64,000 bases of DNA from Clostridium beijerinckii (GCF_018223745.1 NZ_CP073653.1:2322001-2386000), one strand, 5' to 3'; positions 25,672 to 35,114 are shown, numbered from the stretch's first letter. The notes: generated from the sequence alone by a model not told the origin. Numbers and translations are program-made.

Positions 25672-25992
25672 TAGTATAGATAAACTAACTATAATCTATA
25701 CTTATGCGTATACATCACCGAAATGAATAATATACTTTTGTTCCAGTTTCTAGGCAATTATGATGGGTGATTCTAAGGCTATAAAGTTGCACCCAAAGTG
25801 CTAGCCTCAAAGAACAAGCTTTGAACTAGCACATTTGGAACAACTTATAGACAAAGAATCACATCCATCAAAATTACCAATGAAACATTCCATATTATGA
25901 CCCTTGTGGTTACAAAAGTATATCACTCATTTCTGGTTGGAAGATATTGCACAGTCTAAGTATATTTTATGATTATGTTATCCATATTTAGA
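25672..25992 (-). repeat. Family A MITE-like element, copy A9
   Basis: About 320 bp, the reverse complement of the 16972 copy. Ends carry GATAAACTAACTATAATC and GATTATGTTATCCATATTTA. It includes the module TATTATGACCCTTGTGG found also at 60945 and, changed, at 43151. Confidence 0.8.
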
Positions 25993-26027
25993 TAAAAACA
26001 GATAAATTATATTAAAAAAGATACTGA

Positions 26028-26134
26028 ATATATATATTGCAAAAATAATCATTAATCATAATTCTAAGAATATTACAAGAATTTTAGACGTAATTGTGAA
26101 TTGTGAAATGTGCATTGTGAATTGCAACATATAG
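26028..26134 (+). repeat. Family B repeat, copy 4
   Basis: A near-consensus copy: ATATATTGCAAAAATAATCA, ATTACAAGAATTTTAGACG, AATTGTGAATTGTGAAATGT and ATTGCAACATATAG. The ends ATATATTGCAA and TTGCAACATAT are inverted repeats. Confidence 0.85.
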
Positions 26135-26149
26135 ATTATAATTCGGTAT

Positions 26150-26270
26150 CTTTTTTTATTCTCTAGGAATTTATATTCAAGTTAAATTTGTGGACATTGT
26201 GCCCCTTGAGGGTATAAGTTATGAAAAATACTGATTCAGAAAGTTACAGTTCGTAAAGAGAATAAAAAAG
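26150..26270. other. Possible small stem-loop segment with 14-base inverted ends
   Basis: CTTTTTTTATTCTCT at 26150-26164 and AGAGAATAAAAAAG at 26257-26270 are inverted copies about 92 bases apart. No coding capacity or relation to families A-D was seen. The next 200 bases to 26480 contain nothing recognisable except TTGGAC-N17-TGTAAT near 26448. Confidence 0.35.
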
Positions 26271-26490
26271 AAATCTTATTCGCCTGCATAAAATGTTCTT
26301 ATATGCACAATACGGAACTTAACCACAGTCTCCTGCGATTTTTTTATTGTTTTATAAATACTATGTGATATTAGAGTAGTTCTGAGGAAAAGCTAATTTT
26401 ACTATATGAAATTTTTTATTATGATTTATATTTTAGCCGGTACAGTTGGACTCTTGAAAGAATAATATTGTAATTATATAGGTTGAGAGA

Positions 26491-26526
26491 AAAGCAACAA
26501 ATTATATGTTTTGAATTTGTTGCTTT
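26491..26526 (+). terminator. Terminator-like hairpin in the leader of the sugar dehydrogenase gene
   Basis: AAAGCAACAAATT pairs with AATTTGTTGCTTT around ten bases and runs into TTTCC. It lies between a possible promoter near 26448 and the gene start, so it may act as an attenuator or simply end an upstream transcript. Confidence 0.65.
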
Positions 26527-26580
26527 TTCCTTAAAGTTTACATTGTAACATGTATTATTTTAAACTTGGAGGATAATACT

Positions 26581-27681
26581 ATGAAAAAAATAATTAAAAA
26601 CATTTTATTTAACACAGTATTTAAGAGTCACAATAAATCGAATGTACAAGTAATAGTAGGGGCATCAAGACAACTTAATTACGAAATTCAAGTTATAGCT
26701 GAAAATTTATACGTACCATGGGCAATAGATATAAGTGATGAAGGAAAAATATATTTTACGGAGCGGTCTGGAGCAATTAGAGTTATTGAAGACGGCAAAC
26801 TTAATCCTAATCCAATAATAAAATTTAATGAACCTTTTGTCAGTCAAGGGGAAGGTGGTTTGATGGGGATTGCTCTAGATTCAAATTATTCGAAAAATCA
26901 TTATATGTATGTTATGCATACATATGGAGAAGGAGATGTAATTTATAATCGTGTTGTGAGAGTGATTGAGAGCAATAATAGGGCGGTTATTGATAAAGTT
27001 CTTATAGATAAAATACCTGGGGGACGAATTCATAATGGAGGCAGAATAAAGATAGGCCCAGATAAAAAATTATATATTACAACAGGAGATGCAGGAAATT
27101 CAGCATTGGCGCAAGATCCTAAAAGTTTAGCAGGAAAAATACTACGAATAGAATTAGATGGCAGTATTCCAGAAGATAATCCAATTTCTAATTCAGCACT
27201 TTATAGCTTAGGTCATCGAAATCCTCAAGGATTAGCTTGGAATTCAAAAAATGTTTTGTATGAGTCAGAGCATGGACAGTCAGCTAATGATGAAATAAAC
27301 ATAATTAAGCCAGGAAGCAATTATGGGTGGCCTCTTTTTCAAGGAGATGAGGAATCTACTGAAATTCAGATAAAAAAGCCATTAATACACAGCGGACAAG
27401 ATACATGGGCGCCTTCTGGTATTGCTTTTGCAACCCAAGGACCATTGCAGGGAAAACTTCTAGTTGCTAATTTACGTGGACAGCAACTGCTTGTTATCTC
27501 ACTAAATAGAGATGGAAGCGTAGTTAATAATGTAGAATCGTGGTTCAAAAACGAATATGGACGTTTACGTGAGGTTATTCAGGCTAAAGATGGATCAATT
27601 TACATTACAACGAGTAATAGAGATGGAAGAGGAAATATTAATACAGGTGATGATAAAATTATTAGGCTTATTTTAAAATAA
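26581..27681 (+). CDS. PQQ-dependent sugar dehydrogenase-like beta-propeller (GDH-B/YliI family)
   Basis: The start is ATG 26581, after TTGGAGGA. The 366-residue protein shows the family blocks VPWAIDISDEGKIYFTERSG, EGGLMGIALDSNY, HNGGRIKIGPDKKLYITTGD, LGHRNPQGLAW, YESEHGQSANDEINII and SGIAFATQG. Soluble glucose/aldose dehydrogenases use these loops to hold PQQ and calcium. The N-terminus is basic and lacks a clear signal peptide, unlike most members. PQQ biosynthesis is not expected in an anaerobic clostridium, so the cofactor may be scavenged or the activity different. A single-gene unit: a hairpin precedes it and a strong terminator follows. Confidence 0.85.
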   Translation: MKKIIKNILFNTVFKSHNKSNVQVIVGASRQLNYEIQVIAENLYVPWAIDISDEGKIYFTERSGAIRVIEDGKLNPNPIIKFNEPFVSQGEGGLMGIALDSNYSKNHYMYVMHTYGEGDVIYNRVVRVIESNNRAVIDKVLIDKIPGGRIHNGGRIKIGPDKKLYITTGDAGNSALAQDPKSLAGKILRIELDGSIPEDNPISNSALYSLGHRNPQGLAWNSKNVLYESEHGQSANDEINIIKPGSNYGWPLFQGDEESTEIQIKKPLIHSGQDTWAPSGIAFATQGPLQGKLLVANLRGQQLLVISLNRDGSVVNNVESWFKNEYGRLREVIQAKDGSIYITTSNRDGRGNINTGDDKIIRLILK

Positions 27682-27694
27682 AAAAATATTCAAT

Positions 27695-27753
27695 AAACTA
27701 ATTAAATCTAAGGCTCTCATTGAATAAAAGTCTTAGATTTAATTAGTTTTATT
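27695..27753 (+). terminator. Strong intrinsic terminator after the sugar dehydrogenase gene
   Basis: AAACTAATTAAATCTAAG pairs perfectly over 18 bases with CTTAGATTTAATTAGTTT and is followed by TATTTGTT. Confidence 0.85.
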
Positions 27754-27759
27754 TGTTAA

Positions 27760-27836
27760 TTGACAAAATATATTTATAGAGATATAATTTATTTCGAAAG
27801 CGAAATATTCGTACACGAAATGTTTGGAAGCGAAAT
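27760..27836 (+). promoter_or_regulatory. Consensus promoter with three CGAAAT iterons before marR
   Basis: TTGACA (27760-27765), 17 bases and TATAAT (27783-27788) form a perfect vegetative promoter. Downstream, ATTTCGAAAGCGAAAT is palindromic, and CGAAAT recurs at 27801, 27816 and 27831, exactly 15 bases apart. These are likely operator sites for the MarR product. Confidence 0.8.
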
Positions 27837-27857
27837 ATAAAAAGAGGTGGGAATTAT

Positions 27858-28301
27858 ATGGAGATTATTAATGAAAGTATAGAGGTATCGAGATTATTTC
27901 AAGAAGTAATGAGTTTATTTAGATTAAATATGAAAAAAATAATTGAGCGGACTGGAATGACAGCTCCTCAAGGTATGGTTATTGGACTATTACATAAAAA
28001 TAAGAAGATGAAAGTGACTGAATTAAGCAAGCAGCTACATTTACCTAATAGTACAGTATCAGGTATTATTGATAAACTTGAAGAACAGGATGCTGTTATA
28101 AGAGAAAGAAGTGAAGATGATAAGAGAGTTGTATATGTAAGTATATCTCCAAAGTTTATTGAAATTCATAAGAATTTTAATAAACAAATTGAACATAATA
28201 TTGAGAGTATACTAAATCAAGGAACACAAGAAGAGCTTAATAAGATTTCTGAGGGACTAATAATATTCAAAAGACTTTTAAGTGAAAATAACGCTAATTA
28301 A
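27858..28301 (+). CDS. MarR family transcriptional regulator
   Basis: The 147-residue protein has the MarR winged helix: LSKQLHLPNSTVSGIIDKLE as the recognition helix region, then RSEDDKRVVYVSI as the wing. It begins after AGAGGTGGG and its gene is the first of three in an operon with two ABC exporter half-genes; the ATPase/permease gene starts 13 bases after its stop codon. It most likely represses the operon at the upstream CGAAAT sites and releases on binding a drug or other toxic molecule. The ligand is unknown. Confidence 0.92.
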   Translation: MEIINESIEVSRLFQEVMSLFRLNMKKIIERTGMTAPQGMVIGLLHKNKKMKVTELSKQLHLPNSTVSGIIDKLEEQDAVIRERSEDDKRVVYVSISPKFIEIHKNFNKQIEHNIESILNQGTQEELNKISEGLIIFKRLLSENNAN

Positions 28302-28314
28302 GGAGAGTGCGCTA

Positions 28315-30090
28315 ATGATTAAATTGTTTAGATTTTTAAAACAGTACACAGTTAATATAATAATAATTGTTTTATTAGTTTTTACACAAGTAATTGCAAA
28401 CTTATATCTGCCTACATTAATGGCTGACATAGTTGATAAAGGAATTGTTCAAAAAGATGTGGTTCAAACTATATCGTTTCTTGGTTATAACGGTGAGTAT
28501 AGTGGAGTTGATTATATTCTAAGAATAGGAGGATTAATGCTGCTTGTATCTCTTGGAGGTGCAATTTGTTCAATTATAGCATCATTTTTATCTTCAAGAA
28601 CTGCAATAGGCTTTGCTAAAATAATTCGTAATAAATTATTTACAAAAGTTGAAAGTTTTTCTTTAAATGAATTTGATAAATTTGGAACAGCTACTTTAAT
28701 AACAAGAACTACAAATGATGTTACACAGGTTCAATCAGTTACAATAATGATGTTTTCAATTGCACTTTTCGCACCATTGACAGCATTAGGCGGAGTTGTT
28801 ATGGCTTTAAGAGAGAATGTAACTCTAACATGGATATTTGCGTTAGTAATTCCACTACTTGCAGTTATAATAGGGCTTACTTTAAAATTTGCAATGCCTT
28901 TATTTAAATTGATGCAAGTTAAGATAGATAAATTAAACTTAGTACTACGTGAAAGCCTTACAGGAATAAGAGTAGTTCGTGCTTTCAACCGTATAAATAC
29001 TGAAAAGGTTAGATTTGACGATGCAAATAAAGATTTAATGAATAATGCTATAAAAGTAAATAAAATTATGGCAATTTTAATGCCAATAATGATGTTTATC
29101 ATGAATGCTACAACTGTTGCAGTAATTTGGTTTGGAAGTATAAGAATAGATTCAGGGAATATGGAAGTAGGGTCATTAATAGCCTTTATGCAATATGGAA
29201 TGCAGATTTTATTTGGTTTCTTAATGCTTGGTATGGTATTTATAATGATTCCAAGAGCTCAAGCTTCAGCAGTAAGAATTAATGAAGTACTAGATATGGA
29301 ATCTGAAATTGTAGATCCTAAAAACCCATTATTAAATGAAAATGAAGGCGGTTATGTTGAATTTAAAGATGTAAGCTTCAGCTATCCAGGTGCAGAGCAA
29401 GAAGCTATTAGTAATATATCATTTAGTGCGAAACCTGGAGAAGTAACAGCTATAATTGGTGGTACTGGTTCAGGAAAATCGACATTAATTAATATGATAC
29501 CGCGTTTTTACGATGTAACTAATGGTTCAGTTCTTGTTGATGGTATTGATGTAAGGGAAATGAGTCAGGAAAGTATAAGAGCTAAAATAGGTTTTGTACC
29601 TCAAAAAACTGTTCTTTTCTCTGGAACTATTGCTGAAAATATAAAATACGGTAAAGACGAGGCTAGTATGGAAGAAATTAAGCATGCGGCAGAAGTAGCT
29701 CAAGCAACAGATTTCATAAATGGAATGGATGATGGATATGAGCATTTAATTGCTCAAGGAGGAACTAACGTATCAGGAGGACAAAAGCAACGTTTATCAA
29801 TAGCACGTGCTCTTGTTAGAAAACCAGAGATATACATCTTTGATGATAGTTTTTCAGCCCTTGATTTTAAAACAGATGCAAGACTTCGTGCAGCATTAAA
29901 AAAGGAAACAGTAAAATCAACTGTAATTCTTGTAGCGCAAAGAGTTGCAACTGTCATGGATGCAGATAGAATTATAGTTTTAGATGAAGGACAAATTGCA
30001 GGTATTGGAACTCATAAAGAGCTATTAAACAGTTGTAAGGTATATTCTGAGATTGTATCATCACAACTTTCAGAGGAGGAATTATCATGA
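28315..30090 (+). CDS. ABC exporter half-transporter with degenerate ATPase site (first subunit)
   Basis: The protein (591 residues from ATG 28315, after AAGGAG) has an ABC type-1 membrane domain (about residues 15-310) with six helices, then a nucleotide-binding domain: Walker A GGTGSGKST, signature VSGGQKQR, Walker B IYIFDDSFSALD. The residue after the Walker B Asp is Asp instead of the catalytic Glu, the pattern of the non-catalytic site in heterodimeric exporters such as TM287/288 and BmrCD. Its last four bases overlap the next gene, the expected partner. Together they likely export a drug or lipid-like substrate. Confidence 0.92.
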   Translation: MIKLFRFLKQYTVNIIIIVLLVFTQVIANLYLPTLMADIVDKGIVQKDVVQTISFLGYNGEYSGVDYILRIGGLMLLVSLGGAICSIIASFLSSRTAIGFAKIIRNKLFTKVESFSLNEFDKFGTATLITRTTNDVTQVQSVTIMMFSIALFAPLTALGGVVMALRENVTLTWIFALVIPLLAVIIGLTLKFAMPLFKLMQVKIDKLNLVLRESLTGIRVVRAFNRINTEKVRFDDANKDLMNNAIKVNKIMAILMPIMMFIMNATTVAVIWFGSIRIDSGNMEVGSLIAFMQYGMQILFGFLMLGMVFIMIPRAQASAVRINEVLDMESEIVDPKNPLLNENEGGYVEFKDVSFSYPGAEQEAISNISFSAKPGEVTAIIGGTGSGKSTLINMIPRFYDVTNGSVLVDGIDVREMSQESIRAKIGFVPQKTVLFSGTIAENIKYGKDEASMEEIKHAAEVAQATDFINGMDDGYEHLIAQGGTNVSGGQKQRLSIARALVRKPEIYIFDDSFSALDFKTDARLRAALKKETVKSTVILVAQRVATVMDADRIIVLDEGQIAGIGTHKELLNSCKVYSEIVSSQLSEEELS

Positions 30091-32015
30091 GTGAAAATCG
30101 TAATAGAGTAAATAAAAGATCAGGTGGCGGTTTTGGCGGTGGTCCAATGGGATCTTTTGCTGGCCCAAAAGTAAAAGCTAAGGATTTTAAAGGGACATTA
30201 AAAAGACTTTTAAATTATTTGAAACCACAAAGAATGAATTTCATTTTAGTTTTTATATTTGCTATAGCGAGTACTATATTTAATATAGTAGGACCTAAAA
30301 TTTCAGGTAAAGCTATAACTAGATTAGTTGAAGGATTAGTAGGAAAATTTACTGTAATGTCTCAAAATGCTGCATTACTTAAAGCAGGAAAACCAGGTAA
30401 TATACCAGTGCCTGGGATTGATTTTCAATATATAGGAGATATTCTTTTATTACTACTTGGCTTATATGTAATCAGTACACTTTTTGGCTTCCTTCAACAA
30501 TATATTATGGCAGGGGTTGCTCAAAAAACAGTATACAACCTAAGAAAAGAAGTTGAAGATAAAATTTCACGTTTACCGCTTAAATTCTTTGATTCAAGAA
30601 CTCATGGTGAAATTTTAAGCCGTGTAACAAATGATGTTGATAATATTTCAACAACACTTCAACAAAGTTTGACTCAGCTTATTACATCTATAGTAACTAT
30701 TGTTGGTGTTATTATCATGATGTTAACTATAAGTCCAATGATGACATTAGTAGTAATATTAACATTACCACTTTATATTGTAATAACAACACTTGTTGCT
30801 AAGCATTCTCAAAAGTTTTTTGCTGCTCAACAAAAAGAAGTAGGAGAACTTAATGGTCATGTAGAGGAGATGTATACAGGACATAAAATAGTTAAGGTTT
30901 TTGGACATGAAAAAGATTCAATAAAAGAGTTTGAAAATATTAATGATAGACTTTATAAAGCTGGATGGAAAGCACAATTTATATCAGGTATAATAATGCC
31001 AATGATGAGATTTGTTAGTAATATAGGTTATGTAATAGTTTGTGTTGTAGGTGGATATTTGGCAACACTCGGAAAAATTAGTATTGGTGATATTCAAGCT
31101 TTCATACAATACTCAAACCAATTTACACAGCCAATAGTTCAAACTGCTAATATTGCTAATATAATTCAATCAACAGTTGCATCTGCAGAAAGGGTTTTTG
31201 AACTTTTAGATGAAGTTGAGGAGATTTCAGATACTGCTGATGCTAAGATTATAGAATTCCCTAAAGGTGAAGTTAAATTTGATAATGTTGATTTTAGCTA
31301 TAAACCAGAAGAACCACTTATTGAGAACATGAACCTTGATGTTAAACAAGGTCATACAATTGCAATTGTAGGACCGACTGGAGCAGGTAAAACTACACTC
31401 GTTAACTTACTTATGCGTTTCTACGAAATAAATTCTGGTAAGATAATGATCGATGGTGTAGATATCAGAGATATAAAAAGAGGTGCACTTCATAATATGT
31501 TTGGTATGGTTCTTCAAGATACATGGTTATTTAACGGAACTATAATGGATAACATAGCTTATGGCAGAGAAGGTGCTACTGAGGAAGAAGTTATCCAGGC
31601 AGCAAAAGCAGCACATGCTCATCACTTTATTAAAACTCTTCCAGATGGATATAATACAATATTAAACGAAGAAGCTTCTAATATATCTCAAGGCCAGAAG
31701 CAGCTTCTTACAATAGCTAGAGCAATTCTAGCAAATCCTACTATAATGATTCTTGATGAGGCTACAAGTAGTGTTGACTCAAGAACAGAAGTTTATATAC
31801 AAAAGGCTATGACAGAACTTATGAAAGGCAGAACAAGTTTTGTTATTGCACATAGACTTTCTACAATTAGAGATGCAGAATTAATTCTTGTTATGAATAA
31901 AGGAAGTATTATAGAAATGGGCAACCATAATGAACTTCTTGCAAAGAAAGGTTTCTATGCAGATCTTTACAACAGCCAATTCTCTGGAGCAAATTTAGAT
32001 AGTGAAGTAATGTAA
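30087..32015 (+). CDS. ABC exporter half-transporter with canonical ATPase site (second subunit)
   Basis: A 642-residue protein with a Gly-rich cytosolic N-terminal extension (residues 10-25), a six-helix ABC membrane domain and a nucleotide-binding domain: Walker A GPTGAGKTT, signature ISQGQKQL, Walker B IMILDEATSSVD with the catalytic Glu intact, and switch His in IAHRLS. The signature has SQGQ in place of SGGQ. Overlap ATGA with the previous gene indicates coupled translation, so the two form a heterodimer. A terminator follows. Substrate is unknown; the MarR regulator suggests efflux of a toxic compound. Confidence 0.93.
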   Translation: MSENRNRVNKRSGGGFGGGPMGSFAGPKVKAKDFKGTLKRLLNYLKPQRMNFILVFIFAIASTIFNIVGPKISGKAITRLVEGLVGKFTVMSQNAALLKAGKPGNIPVPGIDFQYIGDILLLLLGLYVISTLFGFLQQYIMAGVAQKTVYNLRKEVEDKISRLPLKFFDSRTHGEILSRVTNDVDNISTTLQQSLTQLITSIVTIVGVIIMMLTISPMMTLVVILTLPLYIVITTLVAKHSQKFFAAQQKEVGELNGHVEEMYTGHKIVKVFGHEKDSIKEFENINDRLYKAGWKAQFISGIIMPMMRFVSNIGYVIVCVVGGYLATLGKISIGDIQAFIQYSNQFTQPIVQTANIANIIQSTVASAERVFELLDEVEEISDTADAKIIEFPKGEVKFDNVDFSYKPEEPLIENMNLDVKQGHTIAIVGPTGAGKTTLVNLLMRFYEINSGKIMIDGVDIRDIKRGALHNMFGMVLQDTWLFNGTIMDNIAYGREGATEEEVIQAAKAAHAHHFIKTLPDGYNTILNEEASNISQGQKQLLTIARAILANPTIMILDEATSSVDSRTEVYIQKAMTELMKGRTSFVIAHRLSTIRDAELILVMNKGSIIEMGNHNELLAKKGFYADLYNSQFSGANLDSEVM

Positions 32016-32028
32016 ATTATAATATTTT

Positions 32029-32073
32029 AAGGATAGTAGACGATAGTAATATTGTTTACTATCCTTTATTTTT
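32029..32073 (+). terminator. Intrinsic terminator after the ABC exporter operon
   Basis: AAGGATAGTA and TACTATCCTT pair around an 18-base loop and are followed by TATTTTTA. Confidence 0.85.
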
Positions 32074-32097
32074 ATACAAGAAAATGGATTTTTATAA

Positions 32098-32185
32098 ATT
32101 ATTTCTAGTGAAGATATAAACTTAAAATTTTAGTAACTTTGTAAATACATTTATCTAATAAGTTGATTTGATACCTATATATACA
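32098..32185. repeat. Family A fragment, copy A10
   Basis: Matches only the right end of the 14012 copy: GTGAAGATATAAACTTAAAA, then TTTTAGTAACTTTGTAAATA and ATCTAATAAGTTGA. The hairpin core is absent. Confidence 0.6.
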
Positions 32186-32241
32186 TTAAAAAATAAATTA
32201 AATTACTCATACTAAAACAAAAAGTAGTTATCAAGAATTAT

Positions 32242-32257
32242 TGGCATAATTCTTGCT
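32242..32257 (+). promoter_or_regulatory. Sigma-54 (-24/-12) promoter of the ACP-lux operon
   Basis: TGGCATAATTCTTGCT matches the sigma-54 consensus TGGCAYRNNNNTTGCW at every position. The ACP start codon is 43 bases downstream. Sigma-54 promoters need an AAA+ activator; the one encoded at 36519 is the nearest candidate. Confidence 0.85.
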
Positions 32258-32299
32258 TTAAATATACTTGAAGAATAAAAAATATTGGAGGAATTAGAA

Positions 32300-32542
32300 A
32301 TGAGTAATTTAGGAACTTTCAACAAAATAATAAAATCTGTTTGGAGTATTGAAAATTTAGATGAAATTGAAGATGGTTTTGGTCCAGACGAAATTGAGGC
32401 ATGGGATTCACTTAGCCATATTGAACTGGTAGTAGCCCTTGAGGAAGAATTTGAAATATCTATGGCAGTTCAAGATATTTCAAGGTTATATACTATAGGA
32501 GATATCAAAAATACATTGAGAAAATATGGGGTTGAAATATGA
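32300..32542 (+). CDS. Acyl carrier protein
   Basis: ATG 32300 follows GGAGG with nine bases of spacing and gives an 80-residue acidic protein. The DSLSHIELVVALEEEF block holds the serine expected to carry phosphopantetheine (DSL motif) at the start of helix II. It overlaps the next gene, an AMP-dependent acyl ligase, by four bases, and LuxE- and LuxC-like genes follow. It therefore probably carries the acyl group activated by the ligase to the reductase. It is not the housekeeping fatty-acid ACP, because of the operon and sigma-54 promoter. Confidence 0.9.
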   Translation: MSNLGTFNKIIKSVWSIENLDEIEDGFGPDEIEAWDSLSHIELVVALEEEFEISMAVQDISRLYTIGDIKNTLRKYGVEI

Positions 32543-34020
32543 CCTTTACTGACTATGTTTTTGAATTCTCCTCAGAGCTTAACAAAACTGCAATAATTGA
32601 TAAGAAAAATATCAGCTATAGTGATTTGTACTGTAAGGTACTGATGATATCTCATAATATAAAGAAAATTAATATAGTAAAGGAAGATAAGATTCTATTA
32701 ATAAGTGAGAATTCACCTTTTTTTATAGAAAGTTACTTTGGAATAATAAAAAGCGGGTGCACTTGTGTACCCCTAAATCCTACTCTAAGTAAGAATGATA
32801 TTGAGTATATAATTAATAGTTGCAATCCTAAAGCAATTTTTATTGAAAAACGTTTTTTAGATAATATGCGAAATTTGATTAATAAAGATATTAAGATAGT
32901 TACTGAAGAAACATTAAATAATCTTCTATTAGATAAAGAATGTACTAGTAATAATAGAGAAGAAGAAGAAATTGATTTTAAAAATAGTGTGGCTGTAATA
33001 TTATTTACATCTGGTTCTACAGCAAGACCAAAAGGAGTAATGCTTACGCATCATAATCTCTGTCATAACACTAATTCCATAATAGAATATTTAAGCTTAA
33101 ACAGCGAGGATAGGATAGAAGTTGTCTTACCATTTTACTATTGTTTTGGAACATCGTTGCTTCATACACATTTAAGAGTTGGAGGCAGCTTAGTAATAAA
33201 CAATAAATTCATGTTCCCAGAAACAGTTCTAGATGATATTGAAAAATATGAATGTACAGGCTTTGCAGGGGTTCCAAGTAATTATCAAATTTTACTTAGA
33301 AAATCTAGTATTAAAGATAGAAATTTGAAAAGCCTAAGATACGTCGCTCAGGCAGGAGGAAGACTTCCTGATAGTTTTATTAAAGAAGTAAGACAAGCTC
33401 TTGTAGGAGTAGATGTATTTATAATGTATGGACAAACTGAAGCAACTGCAAGACTTTCGTATCTTCCACCTAATATGCTTGATGAAAAAATGGGTTCAAT
33501 AGGTAAAGGCATTCCTGGAACTTTGCTTAAAGTAATTGATAAAGAAGGAAATGAAGTAAAAGTGGATGAAATAGGTGAAGTGGTGGCTTTGGGTGAAAAT
33601 ATAATGAAGGGTTACTTTAACGATGAAGAAGAAACGAGAAAGGTCATTAGAAATGGTTATTTATATACCGGTGACTTGGCTACAGTAGATGAAGATGGTT
33701 ATATTTATATTGTGGCAAGGGAAAAACAAATCATAAAAAGTGGTGGAAATAGAATAAGTCCTAAAGAAATTGAAAATATTATAATTCAAATTCCAAGCGT
33801 TATAGAAGCAGCAGTAATTGGAATTCAAGACGATATATTAGGAGAAGCAGTAAAAGCATTTGTAGTATTAAATGATGAAGTATTAAAAGTTGATGAAAAG
33901 TATATAATTGACTATTGCAAAGATAAATTGCCGTCCTATAAAATACCTAAATATGTGGTATTTTTAGAGGGTCTTCCAAAAAATTCTTCTGGTAAAGTAA
34001 TGATGGGGGATTTGAAATGA
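32539..34020 (+). CDS. AMP-dependent acyl-CoA/acyl-ACP synthetase
   Basis: A 493-residue ANL-superfamily enzyme with the P-loop ILFTSGSTARPKGVMLTHHN, the substrate-binding GVPSNYQILL, the ATP-binding YGQTEATARLSYLP, YTGDLATVDEDGYIYI, and the C-terminal catalytic lysine in PKNSSGKVMMGDL. It activates a carboxylic acid as an acyl adenylate and loads it onto a thiol, here probably the ACP encoded just upstream (4-base overlap). The fatty or hydroxy acid it prefers is unknown. Its stop overlaps the start of the LuxE-like gene by four bases, so all four genes are tightly coupled. Confidence 0.9.
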   Translation: MTFTDYVFEFSSELNKTAIIDKKNISYSDLYCKVLMISHNIKKINIVKEDKILLISENSPFFIESYFGIIKSGCTCVPLNPTLSKNDIEYIINSCNPKAIFIEKRFLDNMRNLINKDIKIVTEETLNNLLLDKECTSNNREEEEIDFKNSVAVILFTSGSTARPKGVMLTHHNLCHNTNSIIEYLSLNSEDRIEVVLPFYYCFGTSLLHTHLRVGGSLVINNKFMFPETVLDDIEKYECTGFAGVPSNYQILLRKSSIKDRNLKSLRYVAQAGGRLPDSFIKEVRQALVGVDVFIMYGQTEATARLSYLPPNMLDEKMGSIGKGIPGTLLKVIDKEGNEVKVDEIGEVVALGENIMKGYFNDEEETRKVIRNGYLYTGDLATVDEDGYIYIVAREKQIIKSGGNRISPKEIENIIIQIPSVIEAAVIGIQDDILGEAVKAFVVLNDEVLKVDEKYIIDYCKDKLPSYKIPKYVVFLEGLPKNSSGKVMMGDLK

Positions 34021-35114
34021 TAGATGAAATTATAAATAATGAGCAATTTAAGTGTCTGCAAAAGGACAAAGAAAAAAAGCTTTTGAGCATTCTAAGGCCC
34101 CAGATAGATAAAAGTAGAATAAATGAAAATTTAAACATTATGTATAAAAAACTAGGAGTTAATATAAATGATATAAATTCTCTTGAAGAGGTTCCCTTTA
34201 TTCCTGTAAATATGTTTAAGCATTTTGAGCTTAGGACTTGTAGTGAAGAAAGTGTAGTTAGAATATTAAACTCAAGTTCCACAACTGGAAACATTCCGAG
34301 CAAGATATATATTGATAAGGAAACATCTATAAGACAATCTCAAGGATTAATATCAACTCTAACAAGTTTTTTGGGATCGTATAGAAGACCAATGCTAATA
34401 ATTGATAGTAAAGAAGTTAACAAAAAAAGTGACTATCTAACTGCAAGAGGCGCGGCAATAAGAGGAGTAAGCAGTTTTGGAAAGAGTTTAACTTATGCTA
34501 TGGATTTGGTAGATGATAACATCATACTTAATATAGAACGACTTAAAGAATTTGAAGAAAAGTACAAAGATACAGATATATTAGTATATGGATTTACTTA
34601 TATTATCTGGACTAGGTTTGTTAACGTACTAAAAGAAAAAAATATAAAATTAAACATGCCGAAAATTAAAATACTTCATAGTGGAGGCTGGAAAAAATTA
34701 AATGCCCAAAAAGTTGAAAAGAAAGAGTTTAATAGATCTGTGGCTGAAGTATTTGGAACTGACCCTGAAAACATAATTGATTTTTATGGAATGGTTGAAC
34801 AGTTAGGCGTAGTTTTTCTTGACTGTGAATTCGGATATAAACATGTACCTGATTTTGGAGAAATTATCATAAGAGATTTTTCAACGCTTAAAGAAGTGGA
34901 AAAAGGTCAATATGGCTTTATAGAGGTTATGAGTGGACTTACTTCGAGTTATCCGGGGCAGGCTATATTAACTGAGGATATTGGTGAATTTATAGGCGTA
35001 GATGATTGTAAATGCGGAAGAACGGGTAAATACTTTAAGTTTAAAAATAGAGTAGATAAATCTGAAACAAGAGGATGTGGAGATACTTTTGCAGAAAAGA
35101 GGGACAAGAAATGA
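34017..35114 (+). CDS. luxE: LuxE-like acyl-protein synthetase
   Basis: The 365-residue protein has the LuxE family start of about 60 helical residues, then the adenylate-binding block NSSSTTGNIPSKIYIDKETS and the LHSGGWKKL segment. Later come DFYGMVEQLGVVFLDCEFGY and PDFGEIIIRDF. LuxE adenylates a fatty acid and transfers it to a Cys near its own C-terminus before handing it to LuxC; the CKCGRTG segment near residue 325 is a candidate zinc or acyl site. It overlaps the ligase gene by four bases. Luciferase genes luxAB are absent, so light production is not implied. Confidence 0.87.
   Translation: MIDEIINNEQFKCLQKDKEKKLLSILRPQIDKSRINENLNIMYKKLGVNINDINSLEEVPFIPVNMFKHFELRTCSEESVVRILNSSSTTGNIPSKIYIDKETSIRQSQGLISTLTSFLGSYRRPMLIIDSKEVNKKSDYLTARGAAIRGVSSFGKSLTYAMDLVDDNIILNIERLKEFEEKYKDTDILVYGFTYIIWTRFVNVLKEKNIKLNMPKIKILHSGGWKKLNAQKVEKKEFNRSVAEVFGTDPENIIDFYGMVEQLGVVFLDCEFGYKHVPDFGEIIIRDFSTLKEVEKGQYGFIEVMSGLTSSYPGQAILTEDIGEFIGVDDCKCGRTGKYFKFKNRVDKSETRGCGDTFAEKRDKK

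Noticed and set aside
26150..26270. A fifth repeat family with 14-base inverted ends
   Set aside because: Only a single copy was seen in this window, so it is reported only as a possible stem-loop.
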